A stretch of DNA of 64,000 nt from Streptomyces rhizosphaerihabitans (GTDB lineage Bacteria; Actinomycetota; Actinomycetes; Streptomycetales; Streptomycetaceae). Below, piece after piece: positions 42,311 to 50,420 of the stretch. The notes beneath the pieces were generated by a model that saw only the letters and a program-made list of their open reading frames with translations, was not told the origin of the DNA and did no database searches. The first letter of the stretch is position 1; the number at the start of each line of letters is the position of its first letter. Location: assembly GCF_025399795.1 (NCBI RefSeq), contig NZ_JAODTZ010000027.1, positions 62,001 to 126,000 of the forward strand, read 5' to 3'. The position numbers and the translations under genes are program-made.

Positions 42311-42548
42311 GCCCGGCGTTCCGGAAGGGTCATCACTGCGGTGATCACGGCCGCCAGGGTCACCCGAGAGGCATGGGCTGCACACCGGGCTGTCAGTCAA
42401 CGCCGGGCGACCCCCTGTGTCAACGCGATCCCGTTCCGGGTCGCGGACGCACTCCACCCTTGGCTGTCGCTCGGGGGTGCCGATTTCGGGGTGTCGATTC
42501 CGGGGTGTCGATTCACGCGGCCGGACGATCTGCCGGCTGCGGACGCGT

Positions 42549-42893
42549 TCAGCCTGCGTTGGACCCCTCCGGTGCCGTCTGCGCGGCGCGCCGGTACTCG
42601 GCGTTGATGCGCTGAGCCTCTTCGAGCTGGTCCTCAAGGATGACGATGCGACAAGCGGCCTCGATCGGGGTTCCCCTGTCGACGAGTTCCCGCGCGCGGG
42701 CGGCGATCCTCAGCTGATAGCGGGAGTAGCGACGGTGGCCGCCCTCCGAGCGAAGCGGAGTGATCAGGCGTGCCTCACCGATGGCTCGGAGGAAGCCCGG
42801 TGTGGTGCCGAGCATCTCGGCGGCCCTGCCCATCGTGTACGCGGGGTAGTCGTCGTCGTCGAGACGACCACTGAGTGGAGTTTCCGCTGTCAT
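42549..42893 (-). CDS. MerR/BldC-type helix-turn-helix regulator, paralogue of 15320-15634
   Basis: 114 aa. An acidic start (GRLDDDDYPAYTMG), then the same winged helix as the 15320 protein: GRAAEMLGTTPGFLRAIGEA, LRSEGGHRRYSRYQLRIAAR and RGTPIEAACRIVILEDQLEE. Identity between the two is high across the whole HTH. ATG 42893 has GAGGTG close upstream (short spacing). It is about 1 kb from the cold-shock/helicase block, as the other paralogue is next to the other cold-shock gene. Target unknown. Confidence 0.85.
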   Translation of the reverse strand: MTAETPLSGRLDDDDYPAYTMGRAAEMLGTTPGFLRAIGEARLITPLRSEGGHRRYSRYQLRIAARARELVDRGTPIEAACRIVILEDQLEEAQRINAEYRRAAQTAPEGSNAG

Positions 42894-43302
42894 TTCACCT
42901 CGTTGTGGCACGCGTCGAGGGGCCCCGTTGCCGTACGGCACCAGGGCCCCGAAGGAAATTGAACACCATCTGCCGGCTCTACTGCGGAGCCGACCGTCTG
43001 TTTCCGCTACCGGGCCCGAGCGAGGGGCGGGTGAGCGGGGATCGTGTAGGCGTGACCGGGAACCACCGTCCATTCCGGGTTCTTGCGGTACCCGGACCGG
43101 GATTGCTCACCGGCCGGGCGATCCTGATGGCGTCTGCTTCCTCCGTCCTTCCGCTGTCTCGGGTACCGGCCGAGCCGGCAGCGAACTCCTCCGGCCCGAC
43201 GATGTCTCTACAAGAAACCCTAATCACGCCACCGTCCGATGTCTACCGTGGCAAAGGCAGATTTCGAGCGGCTCAAGGCCCAGATATTCTGCGGCACACG
43301 GC

Positions 43303-43482
43303 GACCGGCCCAGCGAGCGACACGGCGAGCGACACAGCGACCGCCCCAGCGAGTGACACGGCGACCGCCCCAGCGAGCGACACAGCGACCGCCCCAGCGA
43401 CCGGCCCAGTGAGCGACACGGCGACCGCCCCAGCGAGTGACACGGCGACCGCCCCAGCGAGCGACACAGCGAGCGGACGGGC
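43303..43482 (+). repeat. 24-bp tandem repeat, about 7 copies
   Basis: Units begin GCGACCGCCCCAGCGAG(C/T)GA and end CAC(A/G), head to tail with a few shortened units. It ends 20 bp before the start of the 43504 gene. An open frame runs through it as an Ala/Thr/Ser/Asp string, but I read it as non-coding. The rest of the 42894-43503 gap has no supported gene. Confidence 0.85.
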
Positions 43483-43503
43483 CGCTGAATAGAATGGACT
43501 TCC

Positions 43504-43878
43504 ATGTCGAACCCTGACGAGCTCCTCGTTGACATCTCCGCCATGGTGGAGTCCGGGCACAGCACGCAGATGTCGTTGACCGTGGTCGTCGGCGGCGCCG
43601 TCATCACCGGCCGACTGGCCCCGGAGGCCGTGTGGCGGGAGCGGGTGTCGGAGGTCCTGAAGGACTCGGACCGTCTCGGCCCGTTCTCCGACGTCTTCGC
43701 CCCCGACCGGACAGCGGGCGGGGGTGACCGCGCAGGGTCGCCGACCCATCTGCACTTCCATCTCGCCCGCATCCTGCAGGGCAGCGTCGGGATTCCCGAC
43801 ACCGGCGGGATGTACCGCGTCGCGATCGAGCACGTCAGCGCCTGGACCGTGGGCGACTTCAGCTACTCCGACCAGTGA
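43504..43878 (+). CDS. Hypothetical protein, weak resemblance to gas-vesicle accessory GvpU
   Basis: 124 aa. DELLVDISAMVESGHSTQMS, LTVVVGGAVITGRLAPEAVW and HLHFHLARILQGSVGIP suggest a compact alpha/beta domain. The N-terminal half recalls proteins annotated GvpU, but I cannot confirm this and no other gas-vesicle gene is present. Natural-looking composition with a perfect 20-bp terminator after it. The promoter must lie in or before the 24-bp repeat array. Confidence 0.75.
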   Translation: MSNPDELLVDISAMVESGHSTQMSLTVVVGGAVITGRLAPEAVWRERVSEVLKDSDRLGPFSDVFAPDRTAGGGDRAGSPTHLHFHLARILQGSVGIPDTGGMYRVAIEHVSAWTVGDFSYSDQ

Positions 43879-43881
43879 AAC

Positions 43882-43924
43882 GCGATGAGGGCCCCGCCGA
43901 CCGTGTCGGCGGGGCCCTCATCGC
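43882..43924. terminator. Bidirectional terminator, 20-bp perfect stem
   Basis: Arms 43882-43901 and 43905-43924 around a 3-base centre, between convergent genes ending at 43878 and 43948. Confidence 0.92.
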
Positions 43925-43947
43925 AGTCCTGATGCAGGCGGAGGTCC

Positions 43948-44262
43948 TCAGAGCTCGAGCGGGTCGGGGCTGCCGAGCAGTGCCGAGGCGTTCTGGAGCG
44001 GGCTCAGGGCGGGCGGGGGCGTGGCCACCTCAGGGGTACGGCAGGTGAAGCCGAGACGGGCCATGGCCCGGGTCACTTCGCCGCTCGTGAAGTCGCGGCG
44101 GTCCTGGCGGGTGATGACCTCGCCCACCTGCTTGACGGGGTAGTGGCAGCGGCCGATGATCACGGACTCACCCGTGATCGGCTCGGGCTTGATCCCCTTC
44201 ATCGACTCCAGCACACCACTCTTGGTGAGGTCGAACGGGAAGCGGGCGATGACACAGCGCAT
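43948..44262 (-). CDS. SCO5918-family protein
   Basis: 104 aa. MRCVIARFPFDLTKSGVLES, VIIGRCHYPVKQVGEVITRQ and FTSGEVTRAMARLGF are characteristic of this Streptomyces family, which is found beside a CBS-like protein and a DEAD-box helicase, as here. Small, soluble, possibly nucleic-acid related given its partners; function is not known. Last gene of the leftward cold-shock/helicase block, 79 bp after the CBS gene. Confidence 0.85.
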   Translation of the reverse strand: MRCVIARFPFDLTKSGVLESMKGIKPEPITGESVIIGRCHYPVKQVGEVITRQDRRDFTSGEVTRAMARLGFTCRTPEVATPPPALSPLQNASALLGSPDPLEL

Positions 44263-44341
44263 GATGCCTCACAGATAGCGGGAAAAAAAGGGCCCGAGCG
44301 GCGAGCCGGGCCGAGCGGGTCGGCCGGGGACGGCGGGACGC

Positions 44342-44647
44342 TCAGTGGGAGAGGGCGAGAACGCCCGGGGTGCGGCGGGCGCCGAGGACGTCACGTACGC
44401 GGACCCGGTCCGTGTACGCGGAGCCGTCGCGGACGACGGCGAGCTGGGCCTCGGTGACCGAGCCCGTGCACTGGTCGTCCTCGTCGCAGACGAGGAGATA
44501 TCCGACACGGGCGCCCGCCATGACGGACAGCGCCACCTCGACGGTCATGTCGCCCCGCACCCGCAGCCCGGAGGCGTTCCCCAGGTCGACGACGACGGGG
44601 GTCGGGACGAGTCCCGAGAAATGCGGCTGCATCTGAACGAGCGCCAA
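44342..44647 (-). CDS. CBS-domain-like small protein
   Basis: 101 aa. A region like half a CBS pair: LRVRGDMTVEVALSVMAGAR, VGYLLVCDEDDQCTGSVTEA, and VRVRDVLGARRTPGVLALS. CBS pairs bind adenosine ligands; one unit would dimerise. Sits between the DEAD-box helicase (501 bp upstream) and the SCO5918-family gene, 79 bp downstream. Regulation by cold or growth state is a guess from context. Confidence 0.8.
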   Translation of the reverse strand: MALVQMQPHFSGLVPTPVVVDLGNASGLRVRGDMTVEVALSVMAGARVGYLLVCDEDDQCTGSVTEAQLAVVRDGSAYTDRVRVRDVLGARRTPGVLALSH

Positions 44648-44689
44648 AGGGGGCCTCCTGCGGGGTGAGTGCGGGGTGAGCGTGGCGAA

Positions 44690-45064
44690 CGGTGGAGGGT
44701 GACCATTGTCCGGCGCCAGTGATCGGTGACCAGTGAACGGTGACTGGTCACCATCGAATACTGACCGGCAACCGGTGACTGACGAACGGTAACCGGCAAC
44801 CGGTTACGGCGAAGGGTGATCATGACCGCCGATCAGTGACCGCCGATCTGTGACCGACGGCTGGTGACCGGCGATCGGGAACCAGGGGCCGGCCACCGCA
44901 GCCGGTCACCGTGACCGGCAATCGGGACTGGCGACTGGTGACCGGCGACGCGTGACCGGTCGCCGGTGGTGTCACCGGCGACCAGTGTGTCGCGGTCCTG
45001 AGCCGTCAGCTGTCAGCTGTCAGCCGTCAGCCGTCAGCCGACGGGTGTCGGGTGTCGGCTGACA
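44690..45064. repeat. Degenerate ACCGGTGAC-type repeat field and a 7-bp GTCAGCY array
   Basis: The 501-bp gap between helicase and CBS genes is filled with many scattered words such as GGTGACTGGT, GACCGGCGAT, GTGACCGGCGA and their complements, then six copies of GTCAGC(C/T)-type 7-mers (45005-45046) and an imperfect GTCAGCCGAC hairpin to 45064. I see no gene. Strong internal pairing is expected in the RNA. Confidence 0.7.
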
Positions 45065-45148
45065 GCCGTCGGATCTCGGCCATCAGGCGCCAGGCGCCAG
45101 ACGTCGAGGGTCGCGCGACGGCAGTCAGGTGTCGCGCGACGGTCCGGA

Positions 45149-46648
45149 CTACTGCTGGGCCGTGCGGTGCGTGGCGGTGCCGGTGGACCGGCCCTGGCCG
45201 GGGCGGCCACGCCGGCCCCGCGAGGAGGCCGAGGCGCTGCGGCGGGGACGCTCCGTCACCGGCGCACGGATGACGACCGGCACGCCCGAGGGAGTCTGGG
45301 CGCCCGTGATGCGGCTCAACTCAGCTTCGCCTGAACGTACTTGGCTGGTCTGCGGGGTGATACCGGCGGCGACCATCAACCGGCTCATCTCGCGGCGCTG
45401 GTTGGGCATCACCAGGGTCACCACGCTGCCGGACTCGCCGGCGCGGGCCGTACGGCCGCCGCGGTGCAGGTAGTCCTTGGGGTCGGTCGGGGGATCGACG
45501 TTGACCACGAGGTCCAGCTGGTCGACGTGGATGCCGCGCGCCGCGACATTGGTCGCCACCAGGACCGTCACGTGCCCCGTCTTGAACTGGGCCAGGGTCC
45601 GCGTGCGCTGCGGCTGGGACTTGCCGCCGTGCAGGGCAGCGGCGCGGACACCGCTGCTCAGCAGGTGCTCGGTCAGCCGGTCCACCGCGTGCTTGGTGTC
45701 CAGGAACATGATCACCCGGCCGTCGCGCGCAGCGATCTCGGTGGTCGTCCGGTGCTTGTCCGAGGCCTGCACGTGCAGGACGTGGTGCTCCATCGTCGTG
45801 ACCGCGCCCGCGGACGGGTCGACGGAATGGACCACCGGGTCGGAGAGGTAGCGGCGGACCAGCAGATCGACGTTGCGGTCCAGGGTGGCGGAGAACAGCA
45901 TCCGCTGTCCTTCCGGACGCACCTGGTCGAGCAGAGCCGTGACCTGCGGCATGAAGCCCATGTCGGCCATCTGGTCGGCCTCGTCCAGGACGGTGATGGC
46001 GACCTGGTTCAGTCGGCAGTCGCCCCGCTCGATGAGGTCCTTGAGCCGGCCCGGCGTCGCGACGACGACCTCGGCCCCACCGCGCAGGGCTCCGGCCTGC
46101 CGGCCGATCGACATTCCGCCGACCACGGTGGTCATCCGCAGACGCAGGGACCGGGCGTACGGGGTGAGCGCGTCGGTGACCTGCTGGGCCAGCTCTCGGG
46201 TGGGCACGAGGACCAGGGCCAGCGGCTGCCTGGGCTCGGCGCGCTGACCGGCGGTACGGGCCAGCAGCGCGAGGCCGAAGGCCAGCGTCTTGCCCGAGCC
46301 GGTGCGACCCCGGCCGAGTACGTCACGGCCCGCGAGGGAGTTCGGCAGGGTCGCGCCCTGGATCGGGAAGGGGACGGTGACGCCTTCGTGGCCGAGCGCC
46401 GCCAGCAACTGCTCCGGCAGGGCGAGGTCGGCGAACGCCTCCACGGGCGGCAGGGCGGGCGTGATCGTCACCGGCACCGCGAACTCTCCCTGCGGGGCGG
46501 CCTGCTGGCGTCCGTAGCCCTTCGACCGGCTGGGGGCGCCGGAACGGCCCGAGGACGGGGCGCCGAATCGGCTGCCGCCACTCCTCTTGGAGCCGGCACC
46601 CTCGGTGCGGGTGCGGGAGTAGCGATCGTTGGTGCGCGTGCGGTTCAT
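45149..46648 (-). CDS. DEAD-box ATP-dependent RNA helicase
   Basis: 499 aa. A Gly/Arg/Ser-rich N-terminus (about 1-55), then the helicase core. Q-motif and motif I: VPFPIQGATLPNSL and GRGRTGSGKTLAFGLALL; Ia PTRELAQQV; II VLDEADQMADMG (D-E-A-D); III FSATLD; IV-VI VIMFLDTKHAVD, TNVAARGIHVDQLDLV and HRGGRTARAG. A basic C-terminal tail follows. It unwinds RNA, probably at low temperature, since it lies just downstream of a cold-shock gene on the same strand. The long leader between them (46649-47305) is pyrimidine-rich. Confidence 0.95.
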   Translation of the reverse strand: MNRTRTNDRYSRTRTEGAGSKRSGGSRFGAPSSGRSGAPSRSKGYGRQQAAPQGEFAVPVTITPALPPVEAFADLALPEQLLAALGHEGVTVPFPIQGATLPNSLAGRDVLGRGRTGSGKTLAFGLALLARTAGQRAEPRQPLALVLVPTRELAQQVTDALTPYARSLRLRMTTVVGGMSIGRQAGALRGGAEVVVATPGRLKDLIERGDCRLNQVAITVLDEADQMADMGFMPQVTALLDQVRPEGQRMLFSATLDRNVDLLVRRYLSDPVVHSVDPSAGAVTTMEHHVLHVQASDKHRTTTEIAARDGRVIMFLDTKHAVDRLTEHLLSSGVRAAALHGGKSQPQRTRTLAQFKTGHVTVLVATNVAARGIHVDQLDLVVNVDPPTDPKDYLHRGGRTARAGESGSVVTLVMPNQRREMSRLMVAAGITPQTSQVRSGEAELSRITGAQTPSGVPVVIRAPVTERPRRSASASSRGRRGRPGQGRSTGTATHRTAQQ

Positions 46649-47305
46649 GCGGAACCTTCCTTGACCGGGCGCGTATCAAGGAATTCCCGCAGCGAATGAG
46701 CAGCGCAGAGAATCGCGAGAACGAGCCGAATGAAATTCAACACCGAATCGGATCGGTGAGATCTCTCACGGGGTGCGCTGCCGAACGGGCGGCGCGATCC
46801 CGGAAACAAGAGGAATGGAGAGGGTGAAGCAGATGAAGCAGATGAAGCGGAATGGAGAAGGGTGGAGGAAAACGAAGAGAAGCGAAGACAAACGAACGGG
46901 AAGCGAGGAGCAAGCGCCGGACGATGTGCGACAGAACACAGGAGCAGATCGGACGCGACCCTTACGCGGACCATGCGCGACCCCTGCGCGGACCCGGAGC
47001 GAGCCGGGAACGGGAACAGGCCGGCGTAGGCCAGGACCGGACGAGGAGCGGGCCACGAGTGGACCAGGTGGCCCGGGTGCGAGATCGGCGGCAGAGGTCG
47101 GGAAAAGAACCGAAAGGTCCGTTCGCGGGCGCCGTTCCGGCGCGCTCGCTTCCCGGTCGGCGGATACGGATTCCCGTACCGAGGGCCGTGGCCCCGGAAG
47201 GGCGGGTCGCTGTGGACCCTGATCCGAACCTGAACTCCCGGAAGCGCGGTCGCGGGTCGAAACCCACCGCGGACCGCCGGGGCGTCTGCGCCGAAAACGC
47301 GGCGA
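46649..47305 (-). promoter_or_regulatory. Long gene-less region / leader upstream of the helicase
   Basis: 657 bp between the cold-shock terminator and the helicase ATG. The part at 46800-46925 has much lower GC than the rest and is almost all purine on the plus strand (GAAGCAGATGAAG repeats), so a helicase transcript would carry a C/U-rich, weakly structured leader. Frames through it give Ser/Phe/Pro strings that do not look like protein. A cold-inducible leader is a reasonable reading; no promoter is clear. Confidence 0.45.
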
Positions 47306-47339
47306 GCTGGGGCCCGCACCCCAAGGTGCGGGCCCCAGC
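47306..47339 (-). terminator. Terminator of second cold-shock gene
   Basis: 15-bp perfect stem (47306-47320 with 47325-47339) around a 4-base loop, starting 19 bp past the stop codon. Its core (CCGCACC, CCAA, GGTGCGG) resembles the inner helix of the first cold-shock terminator. Confidence 0.88.
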
Positions 47340-47358
47340 AGCGCCGTGCGTGCGGGTG

Positions 47359-47562
47359 TCAGGCGGGAACGATGTTCTCCGCCGTCGGGCCCTTCTGGCC
47401 CTGCGCGATGTCGAAGGAGACCTTCTGGCCTTCCTGGAGCTCACGGAAGCCCTGCGCGGCGATGTTCGAGTAGTGGGCGAAGACGTCGGCGCCGCCGCCG
47501 TCCTGCTCGATGAAGCCGAAGCCCTTTTCCGCGTTGAACCACTTCACGGTGCCAGTAGCCAT
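47359..47562 (-). CDS. Cold-shock protein (CspA family), second copy
   Basis: 67 aa with RNP1 KGFGFIEQD and RNP2 DVFAHYSNI. It differs from the 15916 copy at only a handful of positions in the second half (IAAQGF, VSFDIAQ, PTAEN). RNA chaperone. AAAGGAGA precedes the ATG. Its leader shares promoter and hairpin architecture with copy 1. It heads the block that includes the DEAD-box helicase, CBS-like and SCO5918-family genes. Confidence 0.97.
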   Translation of the reverse strand: MATGTVKWFNAEKGFGFIEQDGGGADVFAHYSNIAAQGFRELQEGQKVSFDIAQGQKGPTAENIVPA

Positions 47563-47736
47563 GTCAATTCTCCTTTGGGACGGTGCTCGGAGTCCGCAGA
47601 TCGCTGACTCCGTGTCGCCGTGATGATTACCCCGCCGGAAATGACCGGATACAAAAGAACTCCACCCTGCAAGAAGAGGGTGGATGCTCACAAGTTTTTG
47701 GGAACCACAACTGCAACTGCTATCGACAGTAGCACG
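47563..47736 (-). promoter_or_regulatory. Cold-shock promoter and structured 5' leader, copy 2
   Basis: Minus-strand counterpart of 15782-15915. The first 40 bp (47736-47697) match with one difference and include TGCTACTGT. Shared downstream words: TCATTTCCGG and GGGGTAATCATCACGGCGAC. Hairpin CGGAGTC/GACTCCG (47588-47612) replaces the GGTCCAC/GTGGACC stem of copy 1. An additional 8-bp hairpin (47661-47684) is unique to this copy. Confidence 0.7.
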
Positions 47737-48024
47737 GCACGATCGATTGTGCGCGGCGGATAACTTCGCTCCGCCTGTCGATCAAGAAATCCTCATCGCG
47801 TGCGTCGTCGATTTCTTACGTCGCCGCCACAGATATTGGCTCGCCCGGGTCGCAGCGTTTCTGTCCGGGGCCCCCGGCATCATGCGGCGGAGTTCGGAAA
47901 ATGTGACGAAATTCGACCCGCGCCGTTGCCGACCGGCCGCGAGCGCACCGCGTGGCACGGTGACGGCACAGTACCCCGCATCGCGGGGCAGAGGGCGGCC
48001 CCCGGCGGGACGGCCCCGCATGAC

Positions 48025-48230
48025 GGCGACGGCTCCGGCGGAACGGCCCGTACGAAGGCGACGGCTCCGGCGGAACGGCCCGTACGAAGGCGACGGCTGT
48101 CGGCAGGACGCCCCGCATGGCAGGGACGGCCCCCGGTGGAACAGTCCGCATGACGGCGACGGCCGGCGGCGGGGACGCCTCGTGCGCAGGTCGGGCCCCG
48201 GTGGAACGGCCCGTATGCGGAATCGAGATC
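48025..48230. repeat. 32-bp tandem repeat with decayed flanking copies
   Basis: Two perfect 32-bp units start at 48025 and 48057 (first bases GGCGACGGCTCCGGCGGAAC), followed by diverged copies to about 48230. It lies in the gap 47737-48398, where no gene is supported. Confidence 0.75.
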
Positions 48231-48398
48231 ATCTCGCATGCCTCTCCCTGCAACTCCCGGGCGGTCCCGCGCCGTCCTGTGGGGCAGAACCCGCGGCCGG
48301 GGACACAGCGGCCGTATGCCGTGGTCACGCAGGCCGTGACCACGACTTCGCCGGTCGAGAAGAGTCGGCCGGGAGAAGTCGTCGAGAAAGGATGGGCC

Positions 48399-49043
48399 AT
48401 GCCCGGTCTCAGACGTACGTCGGTGATAGCGGTAGCGGGCGGAATCATGCTGCTGACGGGGTGTCAGGATTCGGCGGACGCAGGTTCCGCCGCGGGCACC
48501 CACACCTCCGCTTCGGCCGCCTCGTCCGAAGCAGCCGTACGGGCCGACGCCTCGGCCGCGTCACCCTCGTCGAGTCCCGCCGGCACGCGCACGCCGTCGC
48601 ACGCCTCGGCCACCGCGTCCGCCGCCCCGGACCGGGCCGCGGATCAGGCCTCCGCCCCGACCAGCCACCCGCCCACGGCCGTCGCCGGCTGCCGCAACCT
48701 GGCCGTTGGCGACGAGGTGAAGGCCGCCGTGACCCGGGTCTACCGGCACGATGTCACCCACTTCACGCACATCGAGCCGGTGCCGCACGTGTTCTTCTAC
48801 GGTCAGTGCGGCACCGTCCGTTACGCCGCCACCCGTTTCGGGCTCACCGCGGGTGCCACGCAGCCGGAACTCGTGGGCATGCAGGACGAGGGCAGCGCCA
48901 TCAAGTACTTCCGGAGCTCCGGCAACGGCTGGGTCTACGTCGCGAGCGACGGCTTCCCCGCCGGACCGCACGGCTGCGGAGACATCCCGGCGATTCCCGA
49001 CGCCCTGGCCGCCGCCTGGGGAAACTGCTCGCTCGACCACTGA
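48399..49043 (+). CDS. Lipoprotein of unknown function
   Basis: 214 aa. Signal VIAVAGGIMLLTGCQDS with lipobox Cys about residue 20, then a long Ser/Ala/Thr/Pro linker to about 95. The outer domain (about 96-214) has AGCRNLAVGDEVKAAVTRVY, VFFYGQCGTVRYAATRF and HGCGDIPAIPDALAAAWGNC, so four cysteines probably form two disulfides. No family I can name. AAAGGA sits before ATG 48399. An upstream in-frame start is rejected because that stretch is repeat-derived. Confidence 0.8.
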   Translation: MPGLRRTSVIAVAGGIMLLTGCQDSADAGSAAGTHTSASAASSEAAVRADASAASPSSSPAGTRTPSHASATASAAPDRAADQASAPTSHPPTAVAGCRNLAVGDEVKAAVTRVYRHDVTHFTHIEPVPHVFFYGQCGTVRYAATRFGLTAGATQPELVGMQDEGSAIKYFRSSGNGWVYVASDGFPAGPHGCGDIPAIPDALAAAWGNCSLDH

Positions 49044-49191
49044 GTCGCCCGCGCGGCCGCGGCCTTCGCTACGGGCCCCCCGGCCGCGCCGCGGTCGACC
49101 TGCTGACGGGCACGCGGTCGGCCTGATGTCAGGCACGCGGTCGGTCGTGACGGGCATCCGGTCGGTCCGGTGACGGGCACGCGGTCGGCCT

Positions 49192-49305
49192 GGTGAGGTG
49201 GCAACCGGCCGACCTGGTGACTGGCACCCGGGCGGTCCGGTGAGGTGGCAACCGGCCGACCTGGTGACTGGCACCCGGGCGGTCCGGTGAGGTGGCATCC
49301 GGGTG
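49192..49305. repeat. 47-bp tandem repeat (2.4 copies) after the lipoprotein gene
   Basis: Units start at 49192, 49239 and 49286 with GGTGAGGTGGCA; the first two are identical. A looser 24-bp relative (GACGGGCACGCGGTCGG) runs from about 49105. The gap 49044-49338 holds no gene. Confidence 0.85.
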
Positions 49306-49338
49306 GCCGCACGGGCTGCGCCCCGAGGCCGTCGGTCC

Positions 49339-50004
49339 TCACGGCGAGGACAGCGCCGGAAATCCTGTCGGGATCGCGGCCGGAGAGGCCGTCGCATCGT
49401 GCGCGACGGCGTCGAAGTCGACGTATCCGGTCTTCTCCAGCACCGAGATGTGATCCAGCTCGGTCCGGTTGGTGGCCGTGGCCAGCTCTCGCATCAGCGT
49501 GTTGCGGGTGCTGCTGCGCACCTGCGCGAGTGCCTGGAAAAGCCTGCCGTGCTCGTCACGCAGGAGATTCGCGAACTTCCGCCGGTAGTCCTCGCCCTGG
49601 GCGGCCGACAGTTCCGCAAGCCACCCCTGCTGCTCCGCGGTCGGCTGGGTCGGCAGCACGAGGGCGAGGTCGGCCGCGACGGTGCGAACGCGCTTGTCGA
49701 GTTCGGTGTGGCCGGCCACCAGATGGTCGCCCGCCTCCTTGATCGCCTTCGTGGGGGCCCGCTCGATCGCCTGCCGGCCCGCGGGTATCTCCCACAGCCC
49801 TTCGAGCTGCACTTGCACCACGAGGTCCCGATCGGCGACGGTCAGTGGTCCCCAGGGTGTGTTCACCGCCGGTCCGGGGTCGGCCACGGAGGCCTTCGCG
49901 GCGTCGAAACGGTGAGGGTACGAGTAGAACACCGGGTACGCGAGTGAGCCGATCGTGCCGAGGATCGCCAACACCATGAACATCGTGACGAAGCTGCGCC
50001 GCAA
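49339..50004 (-). CDS. DUF4142 family protein
   Basis: 221 aa. One N-terminal hydrophobic segment (FVTMFMVLAILGTIGSLAYP, about 5-24) acts as anchor or signal. The DUF4142 four-helix part covers about 55-200: LTVADRDLVVQVQLEGLWEI, GDHLVAGHTELDKRVRTVAA, LPTQPTAEQQGWLAELSAAQ and LMRELATATNRTELDHISVL. Family members are exported bundle proteins, ferritin-like in shape, function unknown. Transcribed alone, divergent from the 50208 gene. Confidence 0.9.
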   Translation of the reverse strand: MRRSFVTMFMVLAILGTIGSLAYPVFYSYPHRFDAAKASVADPGPAVNTPWGPLTVADRDLVVQVQLEGLWEIPAGRQAIERAPTKAIKEAGDHLVAGHTELDKRVRTVAADLALVLPTQPTAEQQGWLAELSAAQGEDYRRKFANLLRDEHGRLFQALAQVRSSTRNTLMRELATATNRTELDHISVLEKTGYVDFDAVAHDATASPAAIPTGFPALSSP

Positions 50005-50207
50005 CTGAGCCTCCTGGGACCGGCTGGTTTCTGGAAACCTGTGCGTGGCCGGTGCGGTCCGTACCGGCCGGGGCCGTTCTTGGCGCGTACCGGGTGCTCC
50101 GGCCTCTTTCCCGTACGGGGGAACGGGAGTTGGAGAGGCGGGGCACCCGGCCGCCGCGCCAGAAGATCACTTCGCGGCCCGGGACGGATAGGGCCGAACG
50201 GCCCCGG

Positions 50208-50420
50208 ATGTCAGAGCCGGACGGACGCCGGAGCGTGCCGCCGCACCGCTCCCGAAGCGGCCTCACCGCCCTTGCCGTCCTCGTCGGCGCCGGACTGGCC
50301 ATCACCGTGGCCACGGCGACCTTTTCGCCGACCGCCGACCGCCGACCACCGGCCCCGACAAGGGCCCGCAGTGGCTGGCGGCCGCCGTTCCCGCCGCGCT
50401 GGTCAGCCTGTTCCTCTTGA
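50208..50420 (+). pseudogene. Small membrane protein gene with frameshift at a 7-bp repeat
   Basis: The frame from ATG 50208 encodes one good membrane helix (GLTALAVLVGAGLAITVATA), then turns into Arg/Pro nonsense and stops at 50420. In the +2 frame the DNA right after 50348 reads TGPDKGPQWLAAAVPAALVS then LFLLIAAMA, a clear second helix. The switch lies at three 7-bp units CCGACC(G/A) (50328-50348). One extra unit would join the two frames into a protein with two helices. The +2 frame stays open to 50725 but is convincing only to about 50450. Either a decayed gene or a slippage switch. Confidence 0.6.

Noticed and set aside
43303..43482. CRISPR array
   Set aside because: Units are head to tail with no unique spacers and there are no cas genes in the window.
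42875..43492. Plus-strand frame covering the 24-bp repeat array
   Set aside because: The end is an Ala/Thr/Ser/Asp repeat, the start overlaps the divergent regulator and no ribosome site fits; treated as repeat DNA.
44690..45064. CRISPR array or multi-hairpin integron-like element
   Set aside because: Words are irregular in spacing and length; no constant repeat, spacer, integrase or attC structure.
46645..47319. Minus-strand frame filling the helicase leader
   Set aside because: Ser/Phe/Pro/Arg-biased product from a pyrimidine-rich tract, no domain, and overlaps the helicase start; more likely a non-coding leader.
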